Shown one piece after another: positions 42,884-52,651 of a stretch of DNA of 64,000 nucleotides. This DNA comes from an uncultured Blautia sp. (GTDB lineage: Bacteria; Bacillota; Clostridia; Lachnospirales; Lachnospiraceae). A model generated the notes under the pieces. It was given only the letters and a program-made list of their open reading frames with translations. It did not search any database and had not been told where the DNA came from. The translations under genes were made by a program, and so were the position numbers. Positions within the stretch are counted from its first letter, which is position 1. Every line of letters begins with the position of its first letter. The DNA lies in contig URVB01000002.1 in assembly GCA_900551075.1 (NCBI GenBank), positions 124,001 through 188,000 on the forward strand. The letters run 5' to 3'.

Positions 42884-43642
42884 TTATAGAACAGAGTCAA
42901 TCAGCTTCTTCGTATAGTCCGTTTTCGGATGATTGATGATCTCATCCGGACTCCCCATTTCTACCGCCTGCCCATGATACAGAACCAGAACCTTATCGCA
43001 GAACGCCTGCACCAAGGCCAGATCATGGCAGATGAGAAGAAACGAGAGATTCCCCTTTTCTTTTAATTCGATCAAAAGCTCCAGAACCTGCTTCTGTACC
43101 GTTACATCCAATGCACTGGTCGCCTCATCACAGATCAGAATTGCCGGCTCCACTGCCAAAGCCCTGGCAATCGCCGCTCTCTGACACTGCCCGCCGCTGA
43201 CCTGATGCGGATAACGGTCTGCAAACTCCGGCGTCAATCCACAGGTCACAAGCAGTTCCCCGACCCTTTTTCTCGTCTCCTGTCTGCCCAGTCCCAGATT
43301 CCGAAGGCTTTCTCCTATACCCTCTCCCAGAGTACAGCGCGGATCAAAGGATTCCATAGGCATCTGAAATACCATCTGCATCTGCCGGTAAGACTTCCGA
43401 AGCTCTTTTCCCCTGACATTGGTGATATCCTCACCAAGCAACGTCACTTTTCCCTCGGTGATATCGGTCAAATGTGTGATCATCTTCGCTATCGTACTCT
43501 TTCCTGAGCCGGATTCCCCGACAATTCCCAGACATTCCCCGCGTTCCAATGTAAAGCTTACATCATCCACTGCGGTAAAGGATTTTTTATGTGCGGCAAA
43601 CACCTTTTTCAGATGTTCCACTTCCAAAACAAGCTCAGACAT
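42884..43642 (-). CDS. Peptide/nickel ABC transporter ATPase (DppF/NikE type)
   Basis: A 252-residue ATPase: Walker A GESGSGKS, signature VSGGQCQRAAIARAL, Walker B LICDEATSALDV. The short C-terminal oligopeptide-type extension is present only in part. It overlaps the preceding ATPase gene by eight bases and is the last gene of the five-gene transporter operon. Confidence 0.92.
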   Translation of the reverse strand: MSELVLEVEHLKKVFAAHKKSFTAVDDVSFTLERGECLGIVGESGSGKSTIAKMITHLTDITEGKVTLLGEDITNVRGKELRKSYRQMQMVFQMPMESFDPRCTLGEGIGESLRNLGLGRQETRKRVGELLVTCGLTPEFADRYPHQVSGGQCQRAAIARALAVEPAILICDEATSALDVTVQKQVLELLIELKEKGNLSFLLICHDLALVQAFCDKVLVLYHGQAVEMGSPDEIINHPKTDYTKKLIDSVL

Positions 43643-44426
43643 GTAAGTTCCTCCGTAAATGCAGCACCGAATTCAGCAGCTTCTGCGTATAAGCATTTTC
43701 TGAGTGATACAGAATCCTGTCCGTAGGTCCATAGTCCATCATTTCACCATGCTGCAATACCAGAACCTGATCTGCCATAGCTCCTACGACACCGATATTG
43801 TGCGTAACCAGGATCATGGCCGTTCCGTATTCTTCACGCATCAGCTTCATCTCTTCCACTACCTGCGCCTGGACAGTCACATCAAGAGCACTGGTTGGTT
43901 CATCAGCAAGAAGCAATGCCGGCTTCATCATCATAGCAGTACAGATACCAACCCTCTGATTCATACCACCGGATAATTCAAAGGGATAACTGTCTAATAC
44001 CCTCCGGGAATCATTCAGCCCGATCTTTTTCATGACATCTTCTGCACGCCGATAGGTTTCCTCTTTTGTTATGTTTTCATGCTCTGTCATACTCTCATAA
44101 ATCTGTACGCCAACGGTACGGATGGGACACAAAGCGGCTTTGCAGTCCTGGAATACCATACCAATCTCCGGACCCAGAAGCTTTCTCTGTTCTTTTTGCG
44201 GCATATCCACTACATTCCTTCCTTTATACCAGATATCGCCTCCTGTCACCAGCCCTCCGCCGCCAAGAAGTCCTATAATCGCTTTAATTATGGTACTTTT
44301 ACCGCTTCCGGATTCTCCGACTACGCCCAGGATTTCTCCCGGGTTTAAGGTAAAGCTTACATCCTTTACAACATCTTTGCCGTTATATGAAATGGTCACA
44401 TGTTCTACCCGCAACAATGGTTCCAT
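43635..44426 (-). CDS. Peptide/nickel ABC transporter ATPase (DppD/NikD type)
   Basis: A 263-residue ATPase: Walker A GESGSGKST, signature ELSGGMNQRVGICTAMM, Walker B LLADEPTSALDV. The ATG has GGGAGG upstream. It pairs with the DppF/NikE-like subunit to power the two permeases. Confidence 0.92.
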   Translation of the reverse strand: MEPLLRVEHVTISYNGKDVVKDVSFTLNPGEILGVVGESGSGKSTIIKAIIGLLGGGGLVTGGDIWYKGRNVVDMPQKEQRKLLGPEIGMVFQDCKAALCPIRTVGVQIYESMTEHENITKEETYRRAEDVMKKIGLNDSRRVLDSYPFELSGGMNQRVGICTAMMMKPALLLADEPTSALDVTVQAQVVEEMKLMREEYGTAMILVTHNIGVVGAMADQVLVLQHGEMMDYGPTDRILYHSENAYTQKLLNSVLHLRRNLHV

Positions 44427-44484
44427 AATGAGGAGCCTCCCTTATCTTATCTGCACATTAGCTCCAATAAACTTCGCGGAGCAT

Positions 44485-46038
44485 TTATTCGATTGCCAAA
44501 TCTGCTGTAATCTCATAATAATCACATGGATGTGCGGCCATTCCGGTTACATTGGATTTTGTAACTATACCCATATTCAGATGAGATACAAAGAAAACCG
44601 CACTCTCATCCAGCATTGCCTGCTGCATCTGAATGGCAAGCTCTCCTCTCTTCACAGTGTCAAACTCCTGGTGAAGCTGCCCGTACAAGGTCTCTACTTC
44701 CTCGATCTTATGATTGGAGCGGTTCTTTGCCGCACTTTCCAGGCAGCATGTAGTAAAGAAATATTCCGGATCACCGGTAGGTGCAGTCGTAAGAGAACTT
44801 ACATATATATCATAATCGCCGGTTTCAAGAATACTCAAATGATCCTGTGTACAGTTTACGTCTACTTCAATTCCGATATCCTTCAGGGTAGCCTGTGCAT
44901 ATTCCGCAAGCTTCGGCTGCTCCAGACGCCCCGGATAGGTCAGCCAGCGAACTGTGAGCTTCTGTCCATCTTTATCTACATAGCCGTCACCATCCGTATC
45001 CGTCCAGCCAGCTTCCTCCAGAATAGCCTTAGCGCCTTCCAGATCATAATCAGGAGCCGTCACAGCTTCATTGCCATAACTGAAGCTGCTTGGGAACGCT
45101 GCCTTTGCCGGAATACCACGGCCTTCCATCAGTACGGAACAGAACCCTTCTTTATCAATACCCATGGTGATCGCTTTACGTACTGCTTCATCCTGCATGA
45201 TTTCAGAATCAAAGTTAAACTGGCCAAAGAAGCAGCGGCTTGTAGCACAGGAATTGATCGTATAATCCGGATTCTCCTCAAATAATGCATAACTGTCGTA
45301 AGACAGTCCATAAGTTCCCTGAATATCACCGGTCTGAAGAGATGATGCCAGAGAGCTGGGATCGGTGATCGTTTTAACAATTACATTGTCAACACTTACC
45401 TCTCCGCCCCAGTAATTTTCGTTTTTTACAAGATCGATCTGCGTATCTGTAACCTTTACAGCGATATAAGGACCGGTACCGGCAACATTGGCAGTTCCTG
45501 CAGAGTCTCCCTCCACTCCGTCGGCGCCAAAATCCATATCAATAATTGCGCCGTACGGGTCTCCGAGATAATTGATAAGTGCCGGACACGGTTCTGTCGT
45601 ATAAATTGTAATGGTCATCCCATCCCCATCAATGTGGTCAATTTTCATATCACCTGGAGCGCGGTCATGTACTGCAAGAAGATGATCCAGACATTCCTTT
45701 ACTGCCTCACCATCCATATCACGTCCGCTTGAAAACTGAACGCCATCACGAAGAGTGATCTTCACAGTCGTGTCATCCAAAAATTCATAATCGGTAGCCA
45801 GCCACGGCTCGACTTCCATGTTGTCATTATATTTAAACAATGTCTCACCTACGCCGTAACGAAGCGCACTCCAACCGGAATAGTTGCTGTGCGGATTCAG
45901 GCCTTCATCTCCCATTTCCACACCATAGCCGGTAGTACCATAAGCAAATGTCGTCCCGCCATCTGCAAATACCGGGGTAACTGCCGCAGACACAGTCATT
46001 GCATATACCAAAAGTGCTGCAAGAACTTTCTTTTTCAT
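44485..46038 (-). CDS. Family 5 solute-binding protein (peptide/nickel)
   Basis: A 517-residue receptor. Residues 1-26 form a signal peptide ending in VFA-D, with no lipobox cysteine. The segment EGLNPHSNYSGWSALRYGVGETL and the conserved TDYEFLDDTTVKITLRDGVQFSSG place it in SBP family 5. The LNPH start of the mature protein resembles NikA-type nickel or metallophore receptors more than DppA, but peptides remain possible. GAGG precedes the ATG. Confidence 0.88.
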   Translation of the reverse strand: MKKKVLAALLVYAMTVSAAVTPVFADGGTTFAYGTTGYGVEMGDEGLNPHSNYSGWSALRYGVGETLFKYNDNMEVEPWLATDYEFLDDTTVKITLRDGVQFSSGRDMDGEAVKECLDHLLAVHDRAPGDMKIDHIDGDGMTITIYTTEPCPALINYLGDPYGAIIDMDFGADGVEGDSAGTANVAGTGPYIAVKVTDTQIDLVKNENYWGGEVSVDNVIVKTITDPSSLASSLQTGDIQGTYGLSYDSYALFEENPDYTINSCATSRCFFGQFNFDSEIMQDEAVRKAITMGIDKEGFCSVLMEGRGIPAKAAFPSSFSYGNEAVTAPDYDLEGAKAILEEAGWTDTDGDGYVDKDGQKLTVRWLTYPGRLEQPKLAEYAQATLKDIGIEVDVNCTQDHLSILETGDYDIYVSSLTTAPTGDPEYFFTTCCLESAAKNRSNHKIEEVETLYGQLHQEFDTVKRGELAIQMQQAMLDESAVFFVSHLNMGIVTKSNVTGMAAHPCDYYEITADLAIE

Positions 46039-46096
46039 GTTCGTTTCCTCTACTTTCTCAGTTATTTATCCTGTAACTCCGCCCTCATTCCATGCT

Positions 46097-46957
46097 TCAC
46101 TTATTTCTCTGCTTTGGATCCATATAATCGCGGACGGTATCGCCCAATAAATTAAAAATCATAACCGTAACAAAGATAGCCGCGCCGGGTGCCAGCACCA
46201 TCCACGGCGCTGTCTGAAGCATCACACGTCCGTCACTGATCATGCTTCCCCACTCGGCCATTGGGGGTTTTACACCAAGTCCTAAAAAGGAAAGGCCTGC
46301 CAGCTCCATCATCATCGTACCAATATCCAAAACAGCCGTTACCAGAACCGGACCGGCAATATTCGGCAAAATATGCTTGTACAAAAGCTTTGGCATACTG
46401 CTCCCGGAAAGTCTGGCCGCCATTAAATAAGCAGAATCTTTCTGAGCCAGAGTCAGCCCTCTGGCAAGTCGCGCGAATTTCGGCCAGCTGATAGCCCCCA
46501 GCGCAATAATGGCATTCTGGACACCGCCTCCCAGTACACCGGCTACCGCAAGGGCAAATACCAGTCCCGGAAATGCCAGAAACACATCAGAAATGCGCAT
46601 TAAAACAGTATCTGCTTTACCACCCTGCCATCCGCAGAGAATTCCCACAGCAGTTCCCATTACCGTAATGATTGTCACCAGAATAAGCGTGGAAAAAATA
46701 CTTGTGGTACTTCCAATTATGACGCGCGACAGCATATCCCTTCCATAACGGTCCGTGCCAAGGGGATGCGCAAAGCTCGGGGCCTTCTGCGCATCCAACA
46801 GGCTCTGCTCATAGGGATCATACGGGCAAAGATATTTGGCAAAAATTGCAATTAACAGCAGCGCTGCAGCAAGCATAATAAAAAATATCAGCTTTGCTTT
46901 GATATGGTTTTTCCTGATTTTCTGCACACGGACTGTCACCTGTTTTTCTCCGCTCAT
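46097..46957 (-). CDS. Peptide/nickel ABC permease (DppC/NikC type)
   Basis: A 286-residue permease with about six helices. HPLGTDRYGRDMLSRVIIGS and the EAA-like loop ARLARGLTLAQKDSAYLMAAR are typical. Its ATG overlaps the end of the preceding permease gene by four bases. The N-terminus is basic and cytoplasmic. Confidence 0.92.
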   Translation of the reverse strand: MSGEKQVTVRVQKIRKNHIKAKLIFFIMLAAALLLIAIFAKYLCPYDPYEQSLLDAQKAPSFAHPLGTDRYGRDMLSRVIIGSTTSIFSTLILVTIITVMGTAVGILCGWQGGKADTVLMRISDVFLAFPGLVFALAVAGVLGGGVQNAIIALGAISWPKFARLARGLTLAQKDSAYLMAARLSGSSMPKLLYKHILPNIAGPVLVTAVLDIGTMMMELAGLSFLGLGVKPPMAEWGSMISDGRVMLQTAPWMVLAPGAAIFVTVMIFNLLGDTVRDYMDPKQRNK

Positions 46958-47898
46958 GCCCCATTACCTCCCAACCGTACACGAGGATCCAGATAATGAT
47001 ATATAATATCCGTTATCAGATTCACCAGTACATAAATAATCGCCATCCAGGCTACATAAGCCTGAATGATGGGGTAATCGCGCATAGTTATGGCATCGAC
47101 TGCCATTTTACCGACGCCGTCCCACATAAAAATATTTTCTACAATCGTTGTTCCGCCAAGCAGACTTCCGATTGATAATGCAAGCAAAGTAATAATCGTC
47201 AGCATTGATGACTTCATAACGCTTCTCCATATAATTACACGGGCACGTACACCTCTGGCTCTTGCCCCGGCCACATAATCTTTGTTTAATTCCTCCAGGA
47301 CGGCAGCCCTTACCTGTCTTGTATATTTGGATGCCATGGAAATCGTCAGCGTCAGGGTAGGAAGAACAAGACTGATTGCTAAATTATCTGAAGTAATGAC
47401 AGGAAACCAGTTCAGCCTGATAGATAGAAAATACATCAACACAAGCGCCGCAAAAAAGTTCGGCATGGAATTTCCTATAAAACTCAGGAAACGTATCAGG
47501 TAATCTATCCAACGATTATGCTTTACCGCGGATAAGATTCCAAGCGGAATCGCAAAGACTACGGTCATCAGAATTGATGAAAGTGTCAGCATCAGAGTTG
47601 CAGGCAGCTTTGATACAAATGTTTCAAACACATCTTTATGAGAAACATAACTCTCTCCCATATCACCGGTCAGCATTCCTACGAACCAGTTCGCATACTG
47701 AACAAGAAACGGCTTATCCAATCCATATGCAGCCTTCGCCTCATCAATGATTTCCTGAGAAACAGCCGTTCCCGCATTTTCATACATATAAGTAACAGCA
47801 TCTCCTCCAGCCAGCCTCATCATAGCGAAGGATAAAAAGGTAATCCCGATCAAAATAGGAATTAACTGCAATAATCTTTTTATAATATACTTGCCCAT
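46954..47898 (-). CDS. Peptide/nickel ABC permease (DppB/NikB type)
   Basis: A 314-residue permease with about six helices and the family start MGKYIIKRLLQLIPILIGIT. The EAA-like loop RAAVLEELNKDYVAGARARG is visible. The ATG at 47898 gives the usual family start; an in-frame GTG two codons upstream is an alternative, since the ribosome site is weak. First gene of the transporter operon. Confidence 0.9.
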   Translation of the reverse strand: MGKYIIKRLLQLIPILIGITFLSFAMMRLAGGDAVTYMYENAGTAVSQEIIDEAKAAYGLDKPFLVQYANWFVGMLTGDMGESYVSHKDVFETFVSKLPATLMLTLSSILMTVVFAIPLGILSAVKHNRWIDYLIRFLSFIGNSMPNFFAALVLMYFLSIRLNWFPVITSDNLAISLVLPTLTLTISMASKYTRQVRAAVLEELNKDYVAGARARGVRARVIIWRSVMKSSMLTIITLLALSIGSLLGGTTIVENIFMWDGVGKMAVDAITMRDYPIIQAYVAWMAIIYVLVNLITDIIYHYLDPRVRLGGNGA

Positions 47899-47932
47899 AG
47901 CCACTCTCTTTCTGTTCCTTCTTTAAAAAAAC

Positions 47933-48211
47933 TGCTCCAAAGTCCGATTAACCTCCCTGACTTTCTCCATATCCCCGTTTTTTACGGCATCGTTCAGCTT
48001 CTCCCTCATATGCTGTTTCTGATCGCTTTGTCATAGCCGATTTCCTCTTGCTGATTATCGATAAATACCCTCCTCCTCTTCCGGATCCCATTGATAGCCC
48101 AATCCAGCAGCCAGCACAGCCTTTCATCTCCCCTGATCAGACGACGTGCCCCGCCGGGGCAAACGCCTCCATTGTATCAAATTCATCAAATAAAAATACA
48201 TTTACCTTCAT
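47933..48211 (-). pseudogene. Decayed gene remnants, including a DJ-1/PfpI N-terminus
   Basis: On the minus strand an ATG at 48211 with a ribosome site (AAGGGGA) reads MKVNVFLFDEFDTMEAFAPAG and then stops after 24 codons. This is the beginning of a DJ-1/PfpI family protein. Further down, short open pieces in other frames (for example EKVREVNRTLEQFF before a stop at 47935) look like former coding sequence. The region lies just ahead of the ABC operon. Confidence 0.55.
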
Positions 48212-48292
48212 AAAAGTTTTCCCCTTATATGTTTTATGGAAATCCGAACTTTTCTGAACCAAACATCTTTTCTAATATCCGGTGTCAACACG

Positions 48293-48329
48293 GAAAGGCA
48301 GTTATAGTTTTATCCTATAACTGCCTTTC
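48293..48329. repeat. Perfect 15-bp inverted repeat
   Basis: GAAAGGCAGTTATAG (48293-48307) and its exact complement (48315-48329) with a 7-base loop. No T run follows on either strand. The neighbouring bases 48330-48595 contain no gene or clear signal. Confidence 0.8.
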
Positions 48330-48595
48330 GGAGGGATCCCTAGGATATCTCCAGTCTTTACACATCGATTTTGGGTGGAGGTATGATGTGCAATCATATG
48401 AGTGATTCAGACACTGTTGTTCGTGTCATTGATCATATTTTAACAAATCACCGTATGAATACAAGCCACCCCAGGGGTTCATATTTTATTTTTTTTCGCA
48501 TCCTGAAAACCTTGATTTTTCAAGCTTTTTATTTAATTCACATAAAATGATATCCCTATCCCCCGCTTATGCAAAGCTCAAGCCCCGCCTCACTC

Positions 48596-50278
48596 CTATT
48601 TCCTGGCACATAACAAAAACAGCGGTGTAGGGTTGTAAAACTCATCCTTATCCGGATAAATTCTGCTGCTGACGCCCAGATCAATGACAAACTCCATAGG
48701 CTGTATACGTCCCAGTACTTCCAAATCCCATGCCGGACGGCTGTAGGAGCTGACCGGAAGCTGACGCTTAATCTCTTCACATTCCCGCATCAGCTCTTCT
48801 TCAACTGCGTGATGTGCATGATTTTGCAAAAGACCGGAGGTATCTGCAAAATCAGCCAACCCATAATTGGCATCAAAATTCAGTAAAACCCCGCCTTTTT
48901 TTAAAACACGGACCCATTCTCTATATGCACGCTCCGCATGCGGCAGTGTCCACGTAAGATTTCTGGAAATCACCACATCGAAGGTTTCATCCGGAAATGT
49001 AAGCTGTTCCGCATCCATAATACGTAATTCGCATTCTGCACACTCTTCTCTGGCAAGCTCAATGGAATTTTCTATCATCTCAGGAGTCAGATCCGTTCCA
49101 ATCACCTCATGGCCCAGCTTTGCCAGCAAAATAGTGAAAAACCCGGAACCGCATCCTACATCCAGAATTTTCAGCCTTCTGTCCTTGGGAAGCCGGCGGC
49201 TGATCTCCTCACGCCAGCGCTCTGCCATGGAACTATGAAGCTCTGCTTTTCTCTGCGCCAGAAAGCTTTCACTGCGTTTTCCCCAATAACGGACAATCCG
49301 TTCCTTCCGCTCATCATATTGGTTCACGATTCGTCCATAGGTAATCATGGGACCCTCTTTCAGAACCTGCAGGCTGCCTGTCTGATAGAGAATTACGCCA
49401 TCAAACTCAGCAACACTGATTTCCTTGACCCGGCCCTCGTAATCTCTTACCTCACCGAGGGATTCCCCTTTTTGTATCATATCCCCTGCATTTTTGAAAG
49501 GATACCAGCATCCTCCATGGGAGGCAACCTGATAACAGAGATCCGTGACTTCCAGAGGATAATATTTCCGGTAATCCTTCTGTCCGCGATATACGCCCAA
49601 ATGGCAGAGAATATTTCGTACATCTCTTCTGGTAGAACGAACCTCCTCATAGCTCCACTGCCCCATACCGCCCCGCTCGATCAGAATACTGGGAATTCCT
49701 TTCGAAGCTGCATAATTGTAGGAGCCGCCGGATCCCACGTCCGATTTCACCATATAAGGAACATCCACCTGCTCTGCCATTTTCCGTGACATGGCAACTA
49801 CTTCCTCGGACGCTTTGCCTGCATAATACACATAGGAGGTTAACTGCTCATAGTCATCACCGCTGTGTAGATCAATATAATAGTCCGCAATTGGCTGCAG
49901 TTCCCTCGCCACCGCCCAGGCAAGCCGCTCCATCTCCGTGCCATCCGGATTACCCGGGAAAACCCGATTCAGATTTTTGCCATCTTCCAATCCCATACTT
50001 CCATTTCTGGCTTCAAAGGCCGGCAGATTCGTCACCTTTACAATTACGATCGTTCCGGCAACCTTCTCGATTTTTAATTTCTGCCCTAATTCAATGGCCG
50101 CCTGAATCCCCACATACTCCCCGGCATGTACACCGGCAGTAATCAATACCGTCTTTCCCTTCTCTGCTCCATGAAAGATTGCCGCCGGAAGCCGGATATT
50201 CCCTTCTGCCAATTCCAGCCAGCCGCTCCGGCACTGTCCCGGCATTACTTCCATATTTCCCAAACGGAATTTTTCCAT
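48596..50278 (-). CDS. Fusion of an M14/AstE-type zinc deacylase and a SAM methyltransferase
   Basis: A 560-residue two-domain protein. Residues 1 to about 330 are a succinylglutamate desuccinylase/aspartoacylase-like zinc domain with TAGVHAGEYVG (His and Glu ligands) and DLHSGDDYE (third ligand), followed by a beta-rich part. Residues about 345-560 are a class I methyltransferase with ILDVGCGSGFFTILLAKLG as the SAM loop and DVVISRNLTWTLP. The start is at MEKFRL; GGGAGGG lies 13 bases upstream, rather far. It lies beside a nickel/peptide-type ABC operon, so a role in making or cleaving a small chelator or amide is an inference. Confidence 0.85.
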   Translation of the reverse strand: MEKFRLGNMEVMPGQCRSGWLELAEGNIRLPAAIFHGAEKGKTVLITAGVHAGEYVGIQAAIELGQKLKIEKVAGTIVIVKVTNLPAFEARNGSMGLEDGKNLNRVFPGNPDGTEMERLAWAVARELQPIADYYIDLHSGDDYEQLTSYVYYAGKASEEVVAMSRKMAEQVDVPYMVKSDVGSGGSYNYAASKGIPSILIERGGMGQWSYEEVRSTRRDVRNILCHLGVYRGQKDYRKYYPLEVTDLCYQVASHGGCWYPFKNAGDMIQKGESLGEVRDYEGRVKEISVAEFDGVILYQTGSLQVLKEGPMITYGRIVNQYDERKERIVRYWGKRSESFLAQRKAELHSSMAERWREEISRRLPKDRRLKILDVGCGSGFFTILLAKLGHEVIGTDLTPEMIENSIELAREECAECELRIMDAEQLTFPDETFDVVISRNLTWTLPHAERAYREWVRVLKKGGVLLNFDANYGLADFADTSGLLQNHAHHAVEEELMRECEEIKRQLPVSSYSRPAWDLEVLGRIQPMEFVIDLGVSSRIYPDKDEFYNPTPLFLLCARK

Positions 50279-50466
50279 AGTTTTATCATATCCCTCCCTT
50301 ATTTCTTTCCCGGCACCAAAAACGAGACGCAGCCGGATACTTTTTCCTATTATAAAAAACACTGCTCTTTTCGGCAACCCTCCCAGGGGGATATTTTCTC
50401 TCATTGCATTCGGAACAAAATGGAGCTGCATCCCCTCTTGGGGGATGACGGATTTATCTTAACGAA

Positions 50467-50504
50467 CTGACACTGGAAGTGAACAAAGCCTCACTGCCAG
50501 TCAG
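50467..50504 (-). other. Imperfect hairpin after the BKACE gene
   Basis: CTGACTGGCAGTGA and TCACTTCCAGTGTCAG pair with small bulges directly after the stop codon on the minus strand. It could reduce read-through into the fusion gene. Confidence 0.35.
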
Positions 50505-50505
50505 C

Positions 50506-51324
50506 TCACAGCATCTTTGGAATTTGACTTGAATGAATCCCCATAATCTCTCTTGCTTCCTCCGGGGTAGCGGGCTCCAGTTCCATTTTCCTAATAAGCT
50601 CTGTCAGATACTGCACCTCCTGATAATTGTAAGCCGCAATCTCTCCTTCACCCATATACCGGCTGTCTTCAAAACCAATGCGCACAAGAGTTGCCCCTAC
50701 CGCTACCGCCGCTGCCAAAAAGGCCCAATTATTCCTTCCGAAATGGGTTACCCCCCACAGAGCATCCGCCGGAACAAAAGAACGGAATGCCATCAGCGCC
50801 TCTATTGTAGGCTGCATTCCTCCTCTGTGCCCAAACACAAGATTATATAACACAGGAGTACGCATGGGGATTTCCTTTTTAATGAATTCAACATTATGAA
50901 TCATTCCGATATCAAACACTTCTACCTCCGGGATAATTCCTTTTTCATAGCATTTCCCGGCACAGTAACGAATGTCCTCAAAGGAATTACGGTATACTGC
51001 TTCCCCAAGATTGGTAGAGCCGCCGTTGAGAGAAGCACTTTCCACCTTCTCATACTCCAGCGGATAGCATCTTTCTATAATATTCATCTCTGATACACCG
51101 CCTGTAGACGCCTGTACCACCACATCCGTTTTTTCCAGAATACGTGTAAAAGCCTCTGCCAGATTCGAAATGTCCGGGGTCAACCCGCCCTCTCTTGTTT
51201 TGCAGTGCAGATGGCATACAGATGCTCCTGCTTTCACGCATTCTGCAACATCCTGCGCAAGTACCTCAGGAAGCAGCGGTTCGGACCCTGCTACCGGAGC
51301 TACAGATATAATTACTTTTCTCAT
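50506..51324 (-). CDS. BKACE (beta-keto acid cleavage enzyme, DUF849) family protein
   Basis: A 272-residue zinc TIM-barrel enzyme. The metal site ASVCHLHCK, the early Glu-rich strand and GHRGGMQPT in the later part match the family founded by Kce, 3-keto-5-aminohexanoate cleavage enzyme, which splits a beta-keto acid with acetyl-CoA. Different members act on different keto acids, and the substrate here is open. Six Gs lie before the ATG. It may process a keto acid produced from the substrate of the TRAP transporter. Confidence 0.88.
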   Translation of the reverse strand: MRKVIISVAPVAGSEPLLPEVLAQDVAECVKAGASVCHLHCKTREGGLTPDISNLAEAFTRILEKTDVVVQASTGGVSEMNIIERCYPLEYEKVESASLNGGSTNLGEAVYRNSFEDIRYCAGKCYEKGIIPEVEVFDIGMIHNVEFIKKEIPMRTPVLYNLVFGHRGGMQPTIEALMAFRSFVPADALWGVTHFGRNNWAFLAAAVAVGATLVRIGFEDSRYMGEGEIAAYNYQEVQYLTELIRKMELEPATPEEAREIMGIHSSQIPKML

Positions 51325-51350
51325 ATAATCCCCCCATCACTGAGGCAGCT

Positions 51351-52070
51351 TTATTTTTCTTTCCAGTATATATAATGGTTCAGAACTGCCTTCTCTATCT
51401 GGTCGAATTGTTTGTTTTCTATTACCCGGATAAGCTGGTTATGAAGCTCTATAAAGTTTTCTCCTTCACCCTTGTCTGCAATTTTTTCTACGGTACGCCT
51501 TCGGGAAGGGATGGTGATTCTGGTAATATAATCCGTTATATTCACCAACTGCACATTATTCGCCATTTTTGCAATAACGCTGTGGAATTCCTCGTCATAT
51601 GCTATGATTTTATCCACAGAAGGCGCTTTTTCTGTAAAAGCAGCTTCCATTTTCTTTACAATCGCTTTCAGGTGCCCGAGCAGTCCCTGGGAATCCTCCT
51701 GCCTGAGAACTACATAAAGAGTTCCGATATCCATAACCGTACGCAGTTTTATAAAATCCTGCCAGATGTCTTTTTGCAGGATAATTCCATAAAGCATGGG
51801 GTCCAGCATCCTCTGATTGTATGAATCACATACAAAGGTCCCCTCCGCTCTTTTAATATAAATCACACCATATGCTTCCAATATTTTTATAGCTTCACGG
51901 ATGGAATTACGGGCTACTCCCAGGTCTCTGGAAAGCTCCAGCTCTGTGGGAAGCTTATCCCCGGGCTTCAGTTCTCCCTTGATAATTGCGGAAATAATCA
52001 CGTCAATCACACAATCCACTACGGATTTGTTTGGCAAAGTTGTATTTAATATTGTTTTTTTCTCTTCCAT
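51351..52070 (-). CDS. GntR/FadR-family regulator with FCD domain
   Basis: The N-terminal winged helix has the GntR signature LKPGDKLPTELELSRDLGVARNSIREAIKIL, followed by an all-helical FCD effector domain with the metal-binding pattern YDEEFHSVIAKMA and a late His (ELHNQL). FCD regulators usually bind sugar acids or organic acids. It lies in the TRAP locus and is the likely local regulator. Start at MEEKKT; a GTG three codons upstream is possible. Confidence 0.9.
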   Translation of the reverse strand: MEEKKTILNTTLPNKSVVDCVIDVIISAIIKGELKPGDKLPTELELSRDLGVARNSIREAIKILEAYGVIYIKRAEGTFVCDSYNQRMLDPMLYGIILQKDIWQDFIKLRTVMDIGTLYVVLRQEDSQGLLGHLKAIVKKMEAAFTEKAPSVDKIIAYDEEFHSVIAKMANNVQLVNITDYITRITIPSRRRTVEKIADKGEGENFIELHNQLIRVIENKQFDQIEKAVLNHYIYWKEK

Positions 52071-52114
52071 ACCGACCACTCTTTATCTTCATATTTGCGT
52101 TGTGACACCCTTTT

Positions 52115-52621
52115 TCAGCCCCGCTTCCTGTCTTTTATTTTTACCTGCCCGGAGTTTGGAAGATGGCGTAATATCTCCAGAAGCTTGTCTTCGGCGCCAT
52201 TCATCTGACGTCTTGGAATCAGCAGGGCATGGGAGCCATCCACATACAGCAACAGGCTCCTTTTGCCCCACACAATCTGAGGAAAAACTGCAAAAGGCAG
52301 TTTTCGGCGGACTCCGTTCTGGCAGACCAGAACCTTTTCCTCATCAATCTCATATTGAATCTCTGTTTCCGTTTTTTCCATTTTTACTGCACGCAGGTAA
52401 AGACAGACAGGCGTCACTGCAGGATTCAGAAGACCGACCAGCACCAGAAGGAGGGTGAGTATTGTTTCCACCTCTCCGGCTGTGTACCAGGCAATTGCCA
52501 AAAACAGAATGCTGATGCCAATTCGTACTGCCCCCGCTGTTCCGCTGAAACTATAATACATTATATAAGAATAAATTTCCAGTACATTTGGTTTACATTT
52601 AAACTTCACTTGTATTTCCAT
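52115..52621 (-). CDS. YcxB-like small membrane protein
   Basis: A 168-residue protein with two adjacent membrane helices (about residues 30-75) flanked by a short N-terminal strand and a C-terminal soluble beta-rich half ending in LLIPRRQM. This layout is that of YcxB-like proteins of unknown function, often found in Firmicutes. The start at MEIQVK is set by GAGGGGA; the ATG three codons upstream is too close to it. It lies between the TRAP permease and the regulator. Confidence 0.65.
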   Translation of the reverse strand: MEIQVKFKCKPNVLEIYSYIMYYSFSGTAGAVRIGISILFLAIAWYTAGEVETILTLLLVLVGLLNPAVTPVCLYLRAVKMEKTETEIQYEIDEEKVLVCQNGVRRKLPFAVFPQIVWGKRSLLLYVDGSHALLIPRRQMNGAEDKLLEILRHLPNSGQVKIKDRKRG

Positions 52622-52651
52622 CTTATCCATTCCCCTCTTATGCCGGCCGCA

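Noticed and set aside
48048..48257. Forward proline-rich 69-residue ORF
   Set aside because: Shadow of the decayed DJ-1/PfpI region, without a ribosome site.
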